62,519 nucleotides of DNA from Bacillota bacterium (GTDB lineage: Bacteria > Bacillota > Limnochordia > Limnochordales > Limnochordaceae): the NCBI GenBank assembly GCA_017577405.1, contig PIUA01000029.1, positions 1 to 62,519 of the forward strand. Direction: 5' to 3'. Both the position numbers and the translations under genes were made by a program. Each line of letters starts with the position of its first letter. The first letter of the stretch is position 1. The notes under the pieces are model-generated. The model ran no database searches. It was given only the letters and a program-made list of their open reading frames with translations, and was not told the origin of the DNA. Positions 35,247 through 44,108 of the stretch are shown piece by piece.

Positions 35247-35576
35247 CTACTCCCGCAGGTTGACCAGCGCGGTCAAGAGCCAGTGCCCGGCGTGGGCCCC
35301 GAAGAGCGCGGCGGCGATCACCGCGCCTTGCCGGACCAGGAGGAAGACCTGGCCCCGGAGGAGGCCCGATTCGATGGCGGTCAGGGTGTCGAAGGTGCCC
35401 CCGATGGCCACCGCCATGGCCCAGAGCCGGATCCGGCGGGAGAGCTCCGCGATGGAGGCGAAGGGCGACCCCTGGGTGAGGACGATGGCCAGGGCGCCCA
35501 GCAACGACCCGCCCATCACCACCCCGAAGGCGGTGCAAAAGGGGAGGAGGAGCTCTTTGGCCACCCGGAGCATCAC
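35247..35576 (-). CDS. ytrH: YtrH-family sporulation protein
   Basis: The 109-residue integral membrane protein matches YtrH: FCTAFGVVMGGSLLGALA, the middle LWAMAVAIGGTFDTLTAIESGLLRG, and the final ALFGAHAGHWLL. In Bacillus it is made under mother-cell control and is required for efficient spore formation. Its presence indicates an endospore-forming ancestor or organism. The start may be GTG 35576 or the adjoining ATG 35573. It is divergent from dnaE and is followed by ytrI. Confidence 0.85.
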   Translation of the reverse strand: MMLRVAKELLLPFCTAFGVVMGGSLLGALAIVLTQGSPFASIAELSRRIRLWAMAVAIGGTFDTLTAIESGLLRGQVFLLVRQGAVIAAALFGAHAGHWLLTALVNLRE

Positions 35577-35673
35577 CTGGCCCGCCCCCTTGTGACCCGT
35601 CCTCCTTTGGTCCTATGCGGCGCCGGACGCCAGCAGACCCGGGGGCCGGTGGTTTTCCCGCGCCGGCCTGTGG

Positions 35674-35703
35674 TATACTGAAAACAATTCGAACACGAAT
35701 TCG
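35674..35703 (+). promoter_or_regulatory. dnaE promoter -10 box with LexA-like SOS box
   Basis: TATACT (35674-35679) is followed by CGAAC-ACGA-ATTCG (35690-35703). This differs by one base from the Gram-positive LexA consensus CGAAC-N4-GTTCG. The block also reads as two copies of AATTCGAA four bases apart. A -35 box is weak. LexA control of dnaE would fit the DNA-damage induction reported for B. subtilis dnaE. Confidence 0.6.
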
Positions 35704-35753
35704 AAGGCCGCGAGAACGGGCCTGCCACGGACGGTTTGACGGGAGCGGGCTCC

Positions 35754-38700
35754 ATGTCCTTTGTCCACCTGCATGTCCACAGCGTCTACAGCCTCCTCGA
35801 CGGTGCCGCCTCCATCGACGGGCTTTGCCGGCGGGCGGCCGAGCACGGGATGCCCGCTCTGGCCTTGACCGATCACGGGGCCATGTACGGGGCCGCCGCC
35901 TTCTACCGGACGGCCCAGGCCTACGGGCTGAAGCCCATTCTGGGCTGCGAGCTGTACGTCGCGCCGCCCCACGAGGCGGACCGGGGGCGCCGGCGGCACC
36001 ACCTCCTGGTCCTGGCCCAGACCGCGCAAGGGTACCGGAACCTGGCCCGCCTGGTGACCGCCGGCTTCACCGACACCGCCTCCCAGAAGCCCCGGATCGA
36101 CCGGAGCCTTCTGGAGGCGCACAGCGAGGGCCTCATCGTCCTGTCGGGCTGCATGTCCAGCGAGGTGCCCGAGCTGCTCCTGGCCGGCCGGGAGAAGGAG
36201 GCCCGCCAGGCAGCCCGGTGGTACCAGGAACGCTTCCCCGGCCGGTACTACATCGAGCTTCAGGAGAACGGCATGGCCCGCCAGGAGGCCCTCAACCGGA
36301 AGCTGGTGGCGCTGGCCCGGGAGCTGGAGCTGCCCCTGGTGGCCACGGGCGACGTCCACTACGTCGACCCGGGGGACGCGGAGGCTCAGGATGTGCTGCT
36401 CTGTATCCAGACGGGGAAGCGCCTGGCCGACCCCGACCGGCTCCGCTTTCCCACCAACCGCTTCTACCTGAAGTCGCCCCAGGAGATGGCCGCCCACTTC
36501 CGGGAGCTACCGGAGGCGCTGGCCAACACCCTTCAGATTGCCGAGAGCGTCGAGCCCGTGCTGGAGCCGGAACCCACCCAGCTGCCCGACCCGCCCCTCC
36601 CCCCGGAGGCGGGGGGCGACCCGGCGGCCTGCCTCCGGAAGCTGGCCGAGGAGGGGGCCCGGCGCCGGTACGGGACGATCAGCGAGGCGGTCCGGGAGCG
36701 GCTGGACCACGAGCTGGACGTGATCACCTCCATGGGGTACGCGTCCTACTTCCTCATCGTGGCCGATTTCGTCGGCTGGGCCCGCCAGCAGGGGATCGCG
36801 GTGGGCCCGGGAAGGGGCTCGGCCGCCAGCAGCCTGGTCGCCTACTGCTTGGGGATCACCCAGGTGGACCCCCTTCGGTACGGGCTGGTCTTCGAACGGT
36901 TCCTCAACCCGGCCCGGGTCTCCATGCCCGACATCGACGTGGACTTCAGCGACGCCCGGCGGGGTGAGGTGCTGGAGTACGTGGCCCGCCGCTACGGCCC
37001 CGAGCGGGTGGGGCAGATCGCCACCTTCTCCCAGCTGGCCGCCCGGGCCGCCCTGCGGGATGTGGGCCGGGTGCTGGACGTGCCCGTGGCCGACGTGGAC
37101 CGGGTGGCCAAGCTGGTCCCACCGGGGCCGGGGGTCACCCTCCAGCAGGCCATCGACCAGGAGCCCCGCCTGCGGGCCATGCTCCAGGGCGAGGAGGGCC
37201 CCCTCTACGCCCGCTGGCTCCGCCTGGCCCAGCAGGTGGAGGGGGCGCCCCGGCATCTCTCGGTCCACGCGGCGGGGGTGGTGATCACCCGGGAGCCTTT
37301 GGTGGAGCGGGTGCCCCTGGCCCGGACCCACGAGGGGGTCCTGGTGACCCAGTACCCCATGGAGGATTTGGAGTGGCTGGGCCTGCTCAAGATGGACTTC
37401 TTGGGCTTGCGGACCCTCACCGTTCTGGAGCGGGCGGTGGAGCTGGCCCGGGCGGAGGCGGGGGAGGGGGCGGTTCCCGACCTGGAGAACCTGCCCGACG
37501 ATCCGGCGGTCTACCAGATGCTGGCCGAAGGGCGGGCGGAAGGGGTCTTCCAGCTGGAGACCTCCATGTTCCGCTCCCTCCTGCCCGAGGTCCGGCCTGA
37601 CCGCTTTGAGGATCTGGTCGCCTTGCTCGCCCTGGGGCGGCCCGGGCCGTCGGGGCGGGTTCAGGAGTACATCGAGCGGAAGCACGGCCGCCAGCCCGTC
37701 ACCTACCTCCTGCCCGAGCTGGAGCCGGTCCTGGCCGAGACCTACGGGGTGATGCTCTACCAGGAGCAGGTGATGCAGGTGGCCATGGCGGTGGCCGGCT
37801 ACACCGCGGGGGAGGCCGACCTCCTCCGGCGGGCCATGGGGAAGAAGGACCCGGCGGCCATGGCGGCCGAGGAGGACCGCTTCGTCCAGCGGGCGATGGC
37901 CCGGGGGGTGGCCGAGGCCAAGGCCCGGGCCCTCTTCCGGGAGATGGCCGACTTTGCCGGGTACGGCTTTGCCAAGAGCCACTCGGTCGCCTACGCCCAC
38001 ATCACCTACCAGACGGCGTACCTGAAGGCCCACTACCCCGTGGCCTTCATGGCCGCCCAGCTGAGCAGTGTGATGGGACAGGACCACCGGGTGGCCGAAT
38101 ACCTTGAAGCGTGCCGCCGGGAAGGGATCCCCGTCCTGCCGCCCGACGTCAACGCCAGCAGCTGGGTCTTCCGGCCCGAGGGCGGCGGGATCCGCTTCGG
38201 GCTGGGCGCGGTGAAGAACGTGGGCTGGGATTTGGTCCGGGCCCTGGAAGAGGCCCGGCAGGAGGGGCCCTTCACCAGCCTGGCGGACCTGCTCGATCGC
38301 CTGGAAGAGGCCCACCCCAACCGGAAGGCCCTGGAGAGCCTGATCAAGGCGGGCGCCATGGACGCCTTTGGCCACCGGCGCTGGCTGCTCGCGGAGCTGG
38401 AGGTGCTGATGAACGCCCGGGCCGCGGGCCAGCCCCGGGCCCGGGGCCAGACCAGCCTCTTCGGCCCGGAAGAGCCGGGAACGGGGGGGTTGGGGAGCCG
38501 CCCGGCCGACGTGCCCCCCTTCGACCGGCAGGAGGAGCTGGCCCTGGAGAAGGAGGTCCTCGGCTTCACCCTCTCGGGCGATCCCCTGGCCCCCTGGCGG
38601 GAGTGGCTGGCCCGGGCGGGGGCCCTTCCCCTGCGGGAGGTGGGCCGGCACGTTGGGCGGGAGGTGCTGGTGGGCGGCACGGTGGCTGGTGTCAAGGCGA

Positions 38701-39176
38701 TCACCACCCGGCGGGGGGAGCCCATGGCCTTCCTCACCGTGGCCGACGGGGTGGACCAGCTGGAGGCGGTCCTCTTCCCGGCGGTCTACCAAGGGTGCCG
38801 GGATCTCCTGGAGGAGGGCCAGCCCCTCCTGGTGGCCGGCCAGGCCCGGACCCGGACCACCAGCGGCGGTGAAGAGCTCCAGCTGGAGGCCCGCTGGGTC
38901 GCCCCCCTCACCCCCCAGGGGCTTTGCCTGGAGGTGGAGGCGGGCGGGGGCTTGGACTGGACCGAGCGCCTGGCGGCCCTCCTCCGGGGCCGGCGGGGAT
39001 CGGTCCCCGTCTGGCTGCTGGTGGAGGGGGAGCAGGAGCGGGCGCTCATCCTCCTGCCGCGGTCCCTTTGGCTTGCCGATGGAGAGAGTGGGCGAATGGC
39101 GGAGCGGCTGGCGGCCATGGAAGGCATCCCGGTCCGCACCGCGCGGACGTTGGGAGAGGAGCGTGCACGAGCATGA
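35754..39176 (+). CDS. dnaE: DNA polymerase III subunit alpha (DnaE)
   Basis: DnaE is a replicative C-family polymerase. In low-GC Firmicutes it works beside PolC in lagging-strand and primer extension. The 1140-residue protein has an N-terminal PHP domain with metal ligands intact (HLHVHSVYS, TDHGAMYG), the palm domain with catalytic aspartates in MPDIDVDF, GPGRGSAASSLVAY, helix-hairpin-helix motifs, and a C-terminal OB fold (VLVGGTVAGVKAITTRRG). The ATG at 35754 was preferred to a TTG 18 bases upstream. The stop overlaps the next start (ATGA). Divergent ytrHI is the Bacillus neighbourhood. Confidence 0.95.
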   Translation: MSFVHLHVHSVYSLLDGAASIDGLCRRAAEHGMPALALTDHGAMYGAAAFYRTAQAYGLKPILGCELYVAPPHEADRGRRRHHLLVLAQTAQGYRNLARLVTAGFTDTASQKPRIDRSLLEAHSEGLIVLSGCMSSEVPELLLAGREKEARQAARWYQERFPGRYYIELQENGMARQEALNRKLVALARELELPLVATGDVHYVDPGDAEAQDVLLCIQTGKRLADPDRLRFPTNRFYLKSPQEMAAHFRELPEALANTLQIAESVEPVLEPEPTQLPDPPLPPEAGGDPAACLRKLAEEGARRRYGTISEAVRERLDHELDVITSMGYASYFLIVADFVGWARQQGIAVGPGRGSAASSLVAYCLGITQVDPLRYGLVFERFLNPARVSMPDIDVDFSDARRGEVLEYVARRYGPERVGQIATFSQLAARAALRDVGRVLDVPVADVDRVAKLVPPGPGVTLQQAIDQEPRLRAMLQGEEGPLYARWLRLAQQVEGAPRHLSVHAAGVVITREPLVERVPLARTHEGVLVTQYPMEDLEWLGLLKMDFLGLRTLTVLERAVELARAEAGEGAVPDLENLPDDPAVYQMLAEGRAEGVFQLETSMFRSLLPEVRPDRFEDLVALLALGRPGPSGRVQEYIERKHGRQPVTYLLPELEPVLAETYGVMLYQEQVMQVAMAVAGYTAGEADLLRRAMGKKDPAAMAAEEDRFVQRAMARGVAEAKARALFREMADFAGYGFAKSHSVAYAHITYQTAYLKAHYPVAFMAAQLSSVMGQDHRVAEYLEACRREGIPVLPPDVNASSWVFRPEGGGIRFGLGAVKNVGWDLVRALEEARQEGPFTSLADLLDRLEEAHPNRKALESLIKAGAMDAFGHRRWLLAELEVLMNARAAGQPRARGQTSLFGPEEPGTGGLGSRPADVPPFDRQEELALEKEVLGFTLSGDPLAPWREWLARAGALPLREVGRHVGREVLVGGTVAGVKAITTRRGEPMAFLTVADGVDQLEAVLFPAVYQGCRDLLEEGQPLLVAGQARTRTTSGGEELQLEARWVAPLTPQGLCLEVEAGGGLDWTERLAALLRGRRGSVPVWLLVEGEQERALILLPRSLWLADGESGRMAERLAAMEGIPVRTARTLGEERARA

Positions 39177-39721
39177 AGAACGGGTTGCAGGAAGCGGCCT
39201 TCCAGGCCCTGGCGCGACGGGGTGTCCAGCTGGAGGAGATGGCCCGGCTGGTCCAGCAGGTGGTCCAGGAGCAGGGGATGGACCTCTCCCTGGCCGAGTG
39301 CCGGAACCATCTGGAGAAGGTGCTGGAGAAGCGGGAGGTCCTCTACGCCATCCTCACCGGGGTGACCCTGGATGAGCTGGCTGAGGCGGGGGCCCTGCCC
39401 GAGCCCCTCCAGGAGGCGGTGGCCAACGACCTGCCCCTGTACGGCGTGGACGAGATCCTGGCCACCTCCATCACCAACATCTACGGGGCCGTCTCCCTCA
39501 CCCGCTTCGGCTACCTGGACAAGAAGAAGCCGGGGCTGGTGGGCCTGCTCAACCGGAAGCTGAAGGGCGGCGCCATCCACACCTTCATGGATGATCTGGT
39601 GGCGGGGATCGTGGCGGCCACCGTGGCCCGGATCGAGCATGCGGCCCTGAAGGGGGCCGCCCGCCTGCCCGGTCTGGAGAAGAGCCCGCCCAACGGCCTG
39701 GCGACGGCGGCGGAAGGCTGA
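39173..39721 (+). CDS. PgpA/YutG-like phosphatidylglycerophosphatase
   Basis: The 182-residue protein matches the Firmicute YutG branch of the PgpA family, a membrane-associated phosphatase of phospholipid synthesis. Landmarks are AECRNHLEKVLEKREVLYAILTG, YGVDEILATSITNIYGAVSLTRFGYLDK and HTFMDDLVAGIVAA with acidic and histidine metal ligands. Unlike enterobacterial PgpA it lacks several membrane helices, as YutG does. The substrate may be another lipid phosphate. Its ATG overlaps the dnaE stop by four bases. Confidence 0.75.
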   Translation: MKNGLQEAAFQALARRGVQLEEMARLVQQVVQEQGMDLSLAECRNHLEKVLEKREVLYAILTGVTLDELAEAGALPEPLQEAVANDLPLYGVDEILATSITNIYGAVSLTRFGYLDKKKPGLVGLLNRKLKGGAIHTFMDDLVAGIVAATVARIEHAALKGAARLPGLEKSPPNGLATAAEG

Positions 39722-39742
39722 TTCCGGCGGCCCTGGCGCTGG

Positions 39743-39772
39743 TTGACACCCCTTTTGGCCGCCGACTATAAT
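39743..39772 (+). promoter_or_regulatory. Consensus promoter of mtrB
   Basis: TTGACA (39743-39748) and TATAAT (39767-39772) are both perfect and are 18 bases apart, with the mtrB start 40 bases downstream. It is one of the two strongest promoters in the window. Confidence 0.85.
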
Positions 39773-39812
39773 GATGGCGATTTCCGGGCTGTCCAGAGGA
39801 GGGACCGGCGGC

Positions 39813-40067
39813 ATGGATCAGGCTTGGGACGAACCGGTCGCCGGTGACTTCGTGGTGATCCAGGCTCTGGAGGACGGGGTGACCATCTTCGGCCTTACCC
39901 GGGGGAAAGAGACCCGCTTCCACCACAGTGAGAAGCTGGACGCGGGCGAGGTCATGATCGCCCAGTTTACCCGGCACACCTCGGCGATGAAGATACGGGG
40001 CAGGGCTCGAATCCTCACCTCCCACGGTACGGTGGAATCGGGCCCCCAGAGCGAGTCCAGGCGGTAG
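39813..40067 (+). CDS. mtrB: Tryptophan RNA-binding attenuation protein (TRAP)
   Basis: TRAP forms an 11-subunit ring that binds tryptophan and then wraps GAG/UAG-repeat RNA, attenuating trp gene expression. The 84-residue protein closely matches the Bacillus one: [46 protein letters not shown]. The RNA-contacting residues Lys41, Lys60 and Arg62 correspond to the Bacillus Lys37, Lys56 and Arg58. About eight residues are added at each end. The ATG follows GAGGAGGGA. The trp operon and an anti-TRAP gene are not in the window. In Bacillus mtrB follows folE, but here it stands alone. Confidence 0.95.
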   Translation: MDQAWDEPVAGDFVVIQALEDGVTIFGLTRGKETRFHHSEKLDAGEVMIAQFTRHTSAMKIRGRARILTSHGTVESGPQSESRR

Positions 40068-40124
40068 CCTGGATCTTTTTTGATCAGCCCGGTGGGCGCC
40101 CGGGGCCGGTTGGGGGGCAGGCAC

Positions 40125-40328
40125 ATGTGGACGGTGGTTTACATCGCGCCGAACCGTCCGGTAGCTGAGATGCTGAAGGAACTCCTGGAGAAGGAGGGTC
40201 TGCTCACCATGCTCCGCCCGCTGGGCGTGCCCCACCTGGGCGACTCGGCCAACGTGCAGATCCTGGTGCCCGAGGCGGAGGTGGAGGAGGCCCAGGAGAT
40301 CCTGAGCCAGGTGATCGGCGGCGCATAA
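40125..40328 (+). CDS. DUF2007-like small protein upstream of accD
   Basis: The 67-residue protein begins WTVVYIAPNRPVAEMLKELLEKEGL and ends with VQILVPEAEVEEAQEILSQV, a small ferredoxin-like alpha/beta fold related to DUF2007. Similar short proteins often precede accD in clostridia and are sometimes misnamed glutamate decarboxylase. No catalytic residues are seen and the function is unknown. It lies 47 bases before accD and probably shares its transcript. The ATG at 40125 follows GGGGGGCAGG. Confidence 0.7.
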   Translation: MWTVVYIAPNRPVAEMLKELLEKEGLLTMLRPLGVPHLGDSANVQILVPEAEVEEAQEILSQVIGGA

Positions 40329-40375
40329 GCCCGGCGGAGCCGGCGAGACCAGCATCCTGGGAGGAGTCGTGACCC

Positions 40376-41251
40376 GTGCTGAAGGATCTGTTCCGGGGCC
40401 GGCCCCGGTATGCCACCATCAACCCCACGCCCGGGGAGAGCCGCCAGGAGCCCCGTCCCGTGGCGCCCAAGGAGGCGCCCGACGGCCTCTGGCTCAAGTG
40501 TGACGGCTGCGAGACGATCCTGTACAGAAAAGAGCTGCAGCAGCACGCCCAGATCTGCCCCAAGTGCGGCTACCACTTCCGTATCGGCGGCTGGGAGCGG
40601 CTGGAACAGCTGGCCGACGAGGGTTCCTTCACCGTCTGGGAGGACCACCTGGCCTCTGTGGACCCGCTGGGCTTCCCCGGCTATCCCGAGAAGGTGGTCC
40701 AGGCCCAGGCCCGCACGGGTCTTTCCGAGGCGGTCATCGTGGGCCGGGCGGCCATTGAGGAGCTGCCCGTTGCCTTGGGGATCTTCGACTTCAACTTCGT
40801 GGGCGGCAGCATGGGGAGCGTGGTGGGCGAGCGGCTGACCCGGCTCTTCGAGCGGGCGGAAGCCGAGCGCCTGCCGGTGGTGGTGGTCTCCGCCGGCGGG
40901 GGCGGCGCCCGGATGCAGGAAGGGATCCTCTCCCTGATGCAGATGGCCAAGACCAGCCAGGCCGTCGCCCGCTACCGCCGGTGCCGGATGCCGTTCATCT
41001 CCGTTCTGACCGACCCCACCATGGGGGGCGTCTACGCCAGCTTCGCCTCCCTGGGCGATGTGATCATCGCCGAGCCGGGGGCCCGCATCGGTTTCGCCGG
41101 GCCCCGCATCGTCCAGGAGACCACCCGGCAGGTCCTGCCTGAGGGGTTCCAGACGGCCGAGTACGCCCTCCAGAACGGCATGATCGACCTGGTGGTTCCC
41201 CGGCCCAAGCTCCGAGAGCAGGTGGCCCAGCTCCTCCGCCTCCACCTTTAG
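40376..41251 (+). CDS. accD: Acetyl-CoA carboxylase carboxyltransferase subunit beta
   Basis: AccD with AccA transfers the carboxyl group from biotin to acetyl-CoA, giving malonyl-CoA for fatty acid synthesis. The 291-residue protein has a zinc ribbon (CDGC at the start of the domain, CPKC after 20 residues) and a crotonase-like core with FNFVGGSMGSVVGERLTRL, SAGGGGARMQEG and LTDPTMGGVYASFA. The GTG at 40376 is used. accA follows after 45 bases, so the carboxyltransferase is made from one transcript. Biotin carboxylase and carrier genes are elsewhere. Confidence 0.95.
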   Translation: MLKDLFRGRPRYATINPTPGESRQEPRPVAPKEAPDGLWLKCDGCETILYRKELQQHAQICPKCGYHFRIGGWERLEQLADEGSFTVWEDHLASVDPLGFPGYPEKVVQAQARTGLSEAVIVGRAAIEELPVALGIFDFNFVGGSMGSVVGERLTRLFERAEAERLPVVVVSAGGGGARMQEGILSLMQMAKTSQAVARYRRCRMPFISVLTDPTMGGVYASFASLGDVIIAEPGARIGFAGPRIVQETTRQVLPEGFQTAEYALQNGMIDLVVPRPKLREQVAQLLRLHL

Positions 41252-41296
41252 ACCGGGGCGGTCACGGACGAGAGCCTGGCATGAGGAGGGCAAGCG

Positions 41297-42373
41297 GTGG
41301 CGGCGACCGATTTCGAGTGGGAACGGCCGTTGATCGAGCTGGAAGAGCGGATCCGGGAGCTGGAGAGCTTCACCGACCAGAGGGGGATCGACCTCTCGGA
41401 GGAGATCACCCGCCTCAAGCGCCGGGCCGATCAGCTCCGGGAGGAGATCTTTGCCAACCTGACCCCCTGGCAGCGGGTCCTCCTGGCCAGGCACCCCGGG
41501 CGGCCCACCACCCTGGAGTATATTGCGTCCATCTTCGATGAGTTCGTGGAGCTCCACGGCGACCGCACCTTCCGGGACGACCCGGCTATGGTGGGGGGCA
41601 TCGCGCGGCTCAACGGCCGCCCCGTGACGGTGATCGGCCCTCAGAAGGGGCGGGACACCAAGGAGAACATCCGCCGGAACTTCGGCCTCCCCCATCCGGA
41701 AGGGTACCGGAAGGCGATCCGCCTCATGGAGCAGGCGGAGCGGTTTGGCCGCCCCATCATCACCCTGATTGACGTGGTGGGCGCCTACCCGGGCATCGAG
41801 GCGGAGCAGCGGGGCCAGGGCCTGGTCATCGCCGAGGCGATCATGACCATGTCCCAGCTGCGGGTGCCCATCATCTCCGTGGTGACGGGCGAAGGGGGCA
41901 GCGGCGGGGCCCTGGCCATCGGTGTCGCCGACCGGGTCTGGATGCTGGAGAACGCGTGGTACTCGGTCATCTCGCCGGAGATGTGCGCCCAGATCCTCTG
42001 GAAGGATTCGAAGCGGGCCCCCGAGGCGGCCAGCCTCCTTAGGCTGACGGCCCGGGACCTCATGGAGCTGGGGATCATCGACGGGATCGTCCCTGAGCCC
42101 ATGGGGGGCGCGCACCGGGACAAGGAGGCGACGGCCCGGAACGTGAAGGAGGTGCTGGTGCGGGAGTTGCAGGTCCTGGAAGGGATGGACCCGGACGCCT
42201 TGCTGGAAGCCCGCTACCAGCGCTACCGGCGGATAGGGGCCTTCGCCGAGGGGCAGAGCCAAGAGCTGGCCTCCCGCCGGGAGGACGGGGAGGAGGGGCA
42301 GGTGCCGGAGGAAGCCGGGCTGGGCGGGCAGGCCGTCACCGGGGTGGGCTCGCCGCCGGCGCCTTCGGAGTAG
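41297..42373 (+). CDS. accA: Acetyl-CoA carboxylase carboxyltransferase subunit alpha
   Basis: AccA is the second carboxyltransferase subunit. The core (about residues 1-315) has FEWERPLIELEERIRELE, LARHPGRPTTLEYI, GDRTFRDDPAMVGGIARL, IGPQKGRDTKENIRRNFG and EGGSGGALAIGVADRVWMLE. The last 40 residues are acidic and Gly/Pro-rich, longer than in most AccA proteins, and look disordered. The GTG start follows GAGGAGGGC. It ends 30 bases before pyk, so accD-accA-pyk may be one operon linking pyruvate supply to fatty acid synthesis. Confidence 0.94.
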   Translation: MAATDFEWERPLIELEERIRELESFTDQRGIDLSEEITRLKRRADQLREEIFANLTPWQRVLLARHPGRPTTLEYIASIFDEFVELHGDRTFRDDPAMVGGIARLNGRPVTVIGPQKGRDTKENIRRNFGLPHPEGYRKAIRLMEQAERFGRPIITLIDVVGAYPGIEAEQRGQGLVIAEAIMTMSQLRVPIISVVTGEGGSGGALAIGVADRVWMLENAWYSVISPEMCAQILWKDSKRAPEAASLLRLTARDLMELGIIDGIVPEPMGGAHRDKEATARNVKEVLVRELQVLEGMDPDALLEARYQRYRRIGAFAEGQSQELASRREDGEEGQVPEEAGLGGQAVTGVGSPPAPSE

Positions 42374-42403
42374 CCTGCCCTGGACAGAGAAGGGGCTAGG
42401 AAG

Positions 42404-43876
42404 ATGCCACAACCTGACGGCACACCAGCACAGAACCTGAAACGCACGCAGACCTTGAAACGGACCAAGATCATCGCAACCGTCGGACCGGCCAGTGAAT
42501 CGCCCGAGATGCTCCGGCGGCTGGTGGCAGCCGGCGTCGACGTCTTTCGCCTCAACTTTTCCCACGGGAGCCTGGAGGAACACCGGCGCCGGATCGAGTG
42601 GATCAAGGCCCTCCAGGCCGAAGGGTTGCCGGTGGCGATCCTGCAAGACATCCAGGGGCCGAAGATCCGCCTGAGTGAGGTGCCCGGCGGCCGGATCACC
42701 TTGGAGCGGGGCCAGGAGGTGCTGATCTCGCCTACCCTGCCGCCCCAGGCCTTCCCTTTGCGCTTGCAGATCCCCTATCCACCCCTGACCCGCCAGCTGG
42801 CGCCGGGATCTCTGATCTACCTGGATGACGGCGAGCTGGAGCTGGAGGTGGAGGCGGTGGAGGCGGAGCTCCTCCGCTGCCGGGTGAGGGTGGGCGGCGA
42901 GCTCACCTCCCACAAGGGCGTCACCCTGCCCGGGCTCCGCATCGACCTGCCGCCGCTCACCCCGCAGGATGAGGAGCACATCCGCTTCGGCGTCGAGATG
43001 GGCGTCGACTGGGTGGCCGCCTCCTTCGTGCGGGAGGCGGCCCATGTGGAGGCGGTCCGGGAGGCCATCCGCCGGTACGGCGGCGACCAGCTGGTAGTGG
43101 CCAAGATCGAAAACCGCCAGGGCTTGGAGGCGGTCGATGAGATCATCCAGGTGGCCGATGGGGTCATGGTGGCCCGGGGCGACATGGGGGTGGAGATCCC
43201 GCCCGAAGAGGTCCCCCTGGCCCAGAAGATGATCATCCAGAAGTGCAACGAGGCGGGCAAGCCCGTCATCACCGCCACCCAGATGCTCGACTCCATGGCC
43301 CGCAACCCCCGCCCCACCCGGGCGGAGGTGACCGACGTGGCCAACGCCATCCTGGACGGGACCGACGCGGTCATGCTCTCGGGGGAGACGGCCGTCGGCC
43401 GCTACCCCGTGGAGAGCGTCCGGATGATGGCGGCCATCTGCCGGCGGACGGAAGCCGCCATCAACCACGGGGCCATCCTCCGCGACCGCCAGCCCCGGCC
43501 CGGGGCGACGGTGGCCGAGGCCATCGCCTACGCCACCTGCCAGACCGCGCAAACCCTGGGCGCCCGGGCCATCATCACCTCCACCCAGACGGGGGCTTCG
43601 GCCCGGCGGGTCTCCCGCTTCCGGCCCAACTGCCCCATCGTTGCCGTCACCCCCAACCCCCGGGTGCGGCAGCGCCTGGCTTTGGTCTGGGGCGTCTACC
43701 CCTGCCGCACCGCCCGGCCGGGCAACATCGACGAGATGATCGATCTGGGCGTGGCCGCCGCCCGGGAGCAGGGCTGGGTGACCGACGGGGATCTGGTGGT
43801 CATCGCGGCCGGCGTCAAGACGGGCACCCCCGGCAACACCAACCTGCTCCAGGTCCACCGGGTCGGCGGGAACTGA
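42404..43876 (+). CDS. pyk: Pyruvate kinase
   Basis: Pyruvate kinase converts phosphoenolpyruvate and ADP to pyruvate and ATP. The 490-residue protein begins its core with KRTKIIATVGPAS. It has RLNFSHGSLEEH, DIQGPKIRL, the active-site signature with the catalytic lysine (LVVAKIENRQGLEA), VARGDMGVE and ATQMLDSM. It ends after the allosteric C domain, without the extra PEP-utiliser-like domain of Bacillus enzymes. About 15 residues at the start are extra. A weak hairpin (GGCCCT with AGGGCC) follows the stop. Confidence 0.96.
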   Translation: MPQPDGTPAQNLKRTQTLKRTKIIATVGPASESPEMLRRLVAAGVDVFRLNFSHGSLEEHRRRIEWIKALQAEGLPVAILQDIQGPKIRLSEVPGGRITLERGQEVLISPTLPPQAFPLRLQIPYPPLTRQLAPGSLIYLDDGELELEVEAVEAELLRCRVRVGGELTSHKGVTLPGLRIDLPPLTPQDEEHIRFGVEMGVDWVAASFVREAAHVEAVREAIRRYGGDQLVVAKIENRQGLEAVDEIIQVADGVMVARGDMGVEIPPEEVPLAQKMIIQKCNEAGKPVITATQMLDSMARNPRPTRAEVTDVANAILDGTDAVMLSGETAVGRYPVESVRMMAAICRRTEAAINHGAILRDRQPRPGATVAEAIAYATCQTAQTLGARAIITSTQTGASARRVSRFRPNCPIVAVTPNPRVRQRLALVWGVYPCRTARPGNIDEMIDLGVAAAREQGWVTDGDLVVIAAGVKTGTPGNTNLLQVHRVGGN

Positions 43877-44030
43877 GGGCCCTGGCAGGGCCATCCCAGC
43901 AAGAGGAGGCGGCCCGTCCGTGGGGGCGGGCTGCCCCTGAGGGGTCCGCTGGTTCCTGGCGGAGCGGGCTTCGGGCAAGCCCTTCTTGGGGCCGGCCTCG
44001 GGGGACGAGCCTTTTCCAGAAGGGAAGGAG

Positions 44031-44108
44031 ATGAGCATGCTCCGGACAAAGACAGAGAAACAAGGGGGTTGGGAGTACGCCTGGAGGGCGGGAAGGCCGT
44101 GGTCATAG
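44031..44108 (+). CDS. Candidate leader peptide overlapping ald
   Basis: A 25-codon frame starts with ATG-AGC-ATG behind GGGAAGGAG and ends with TAG at 44106-44108, overlapping the GTG start of ald at 44099 by ten bases. The C-terminal half is rich in aromatic residues (GGWEYAW, RPW). Such an arrangement can couple translation of the downstream gene to an upstream short frame. There is no conservation evidence. It may be chance in a 220-base leader. Confidence 0.35.
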   Translation: MSMLRTKTEKQGGWEYAWRAGRPWS

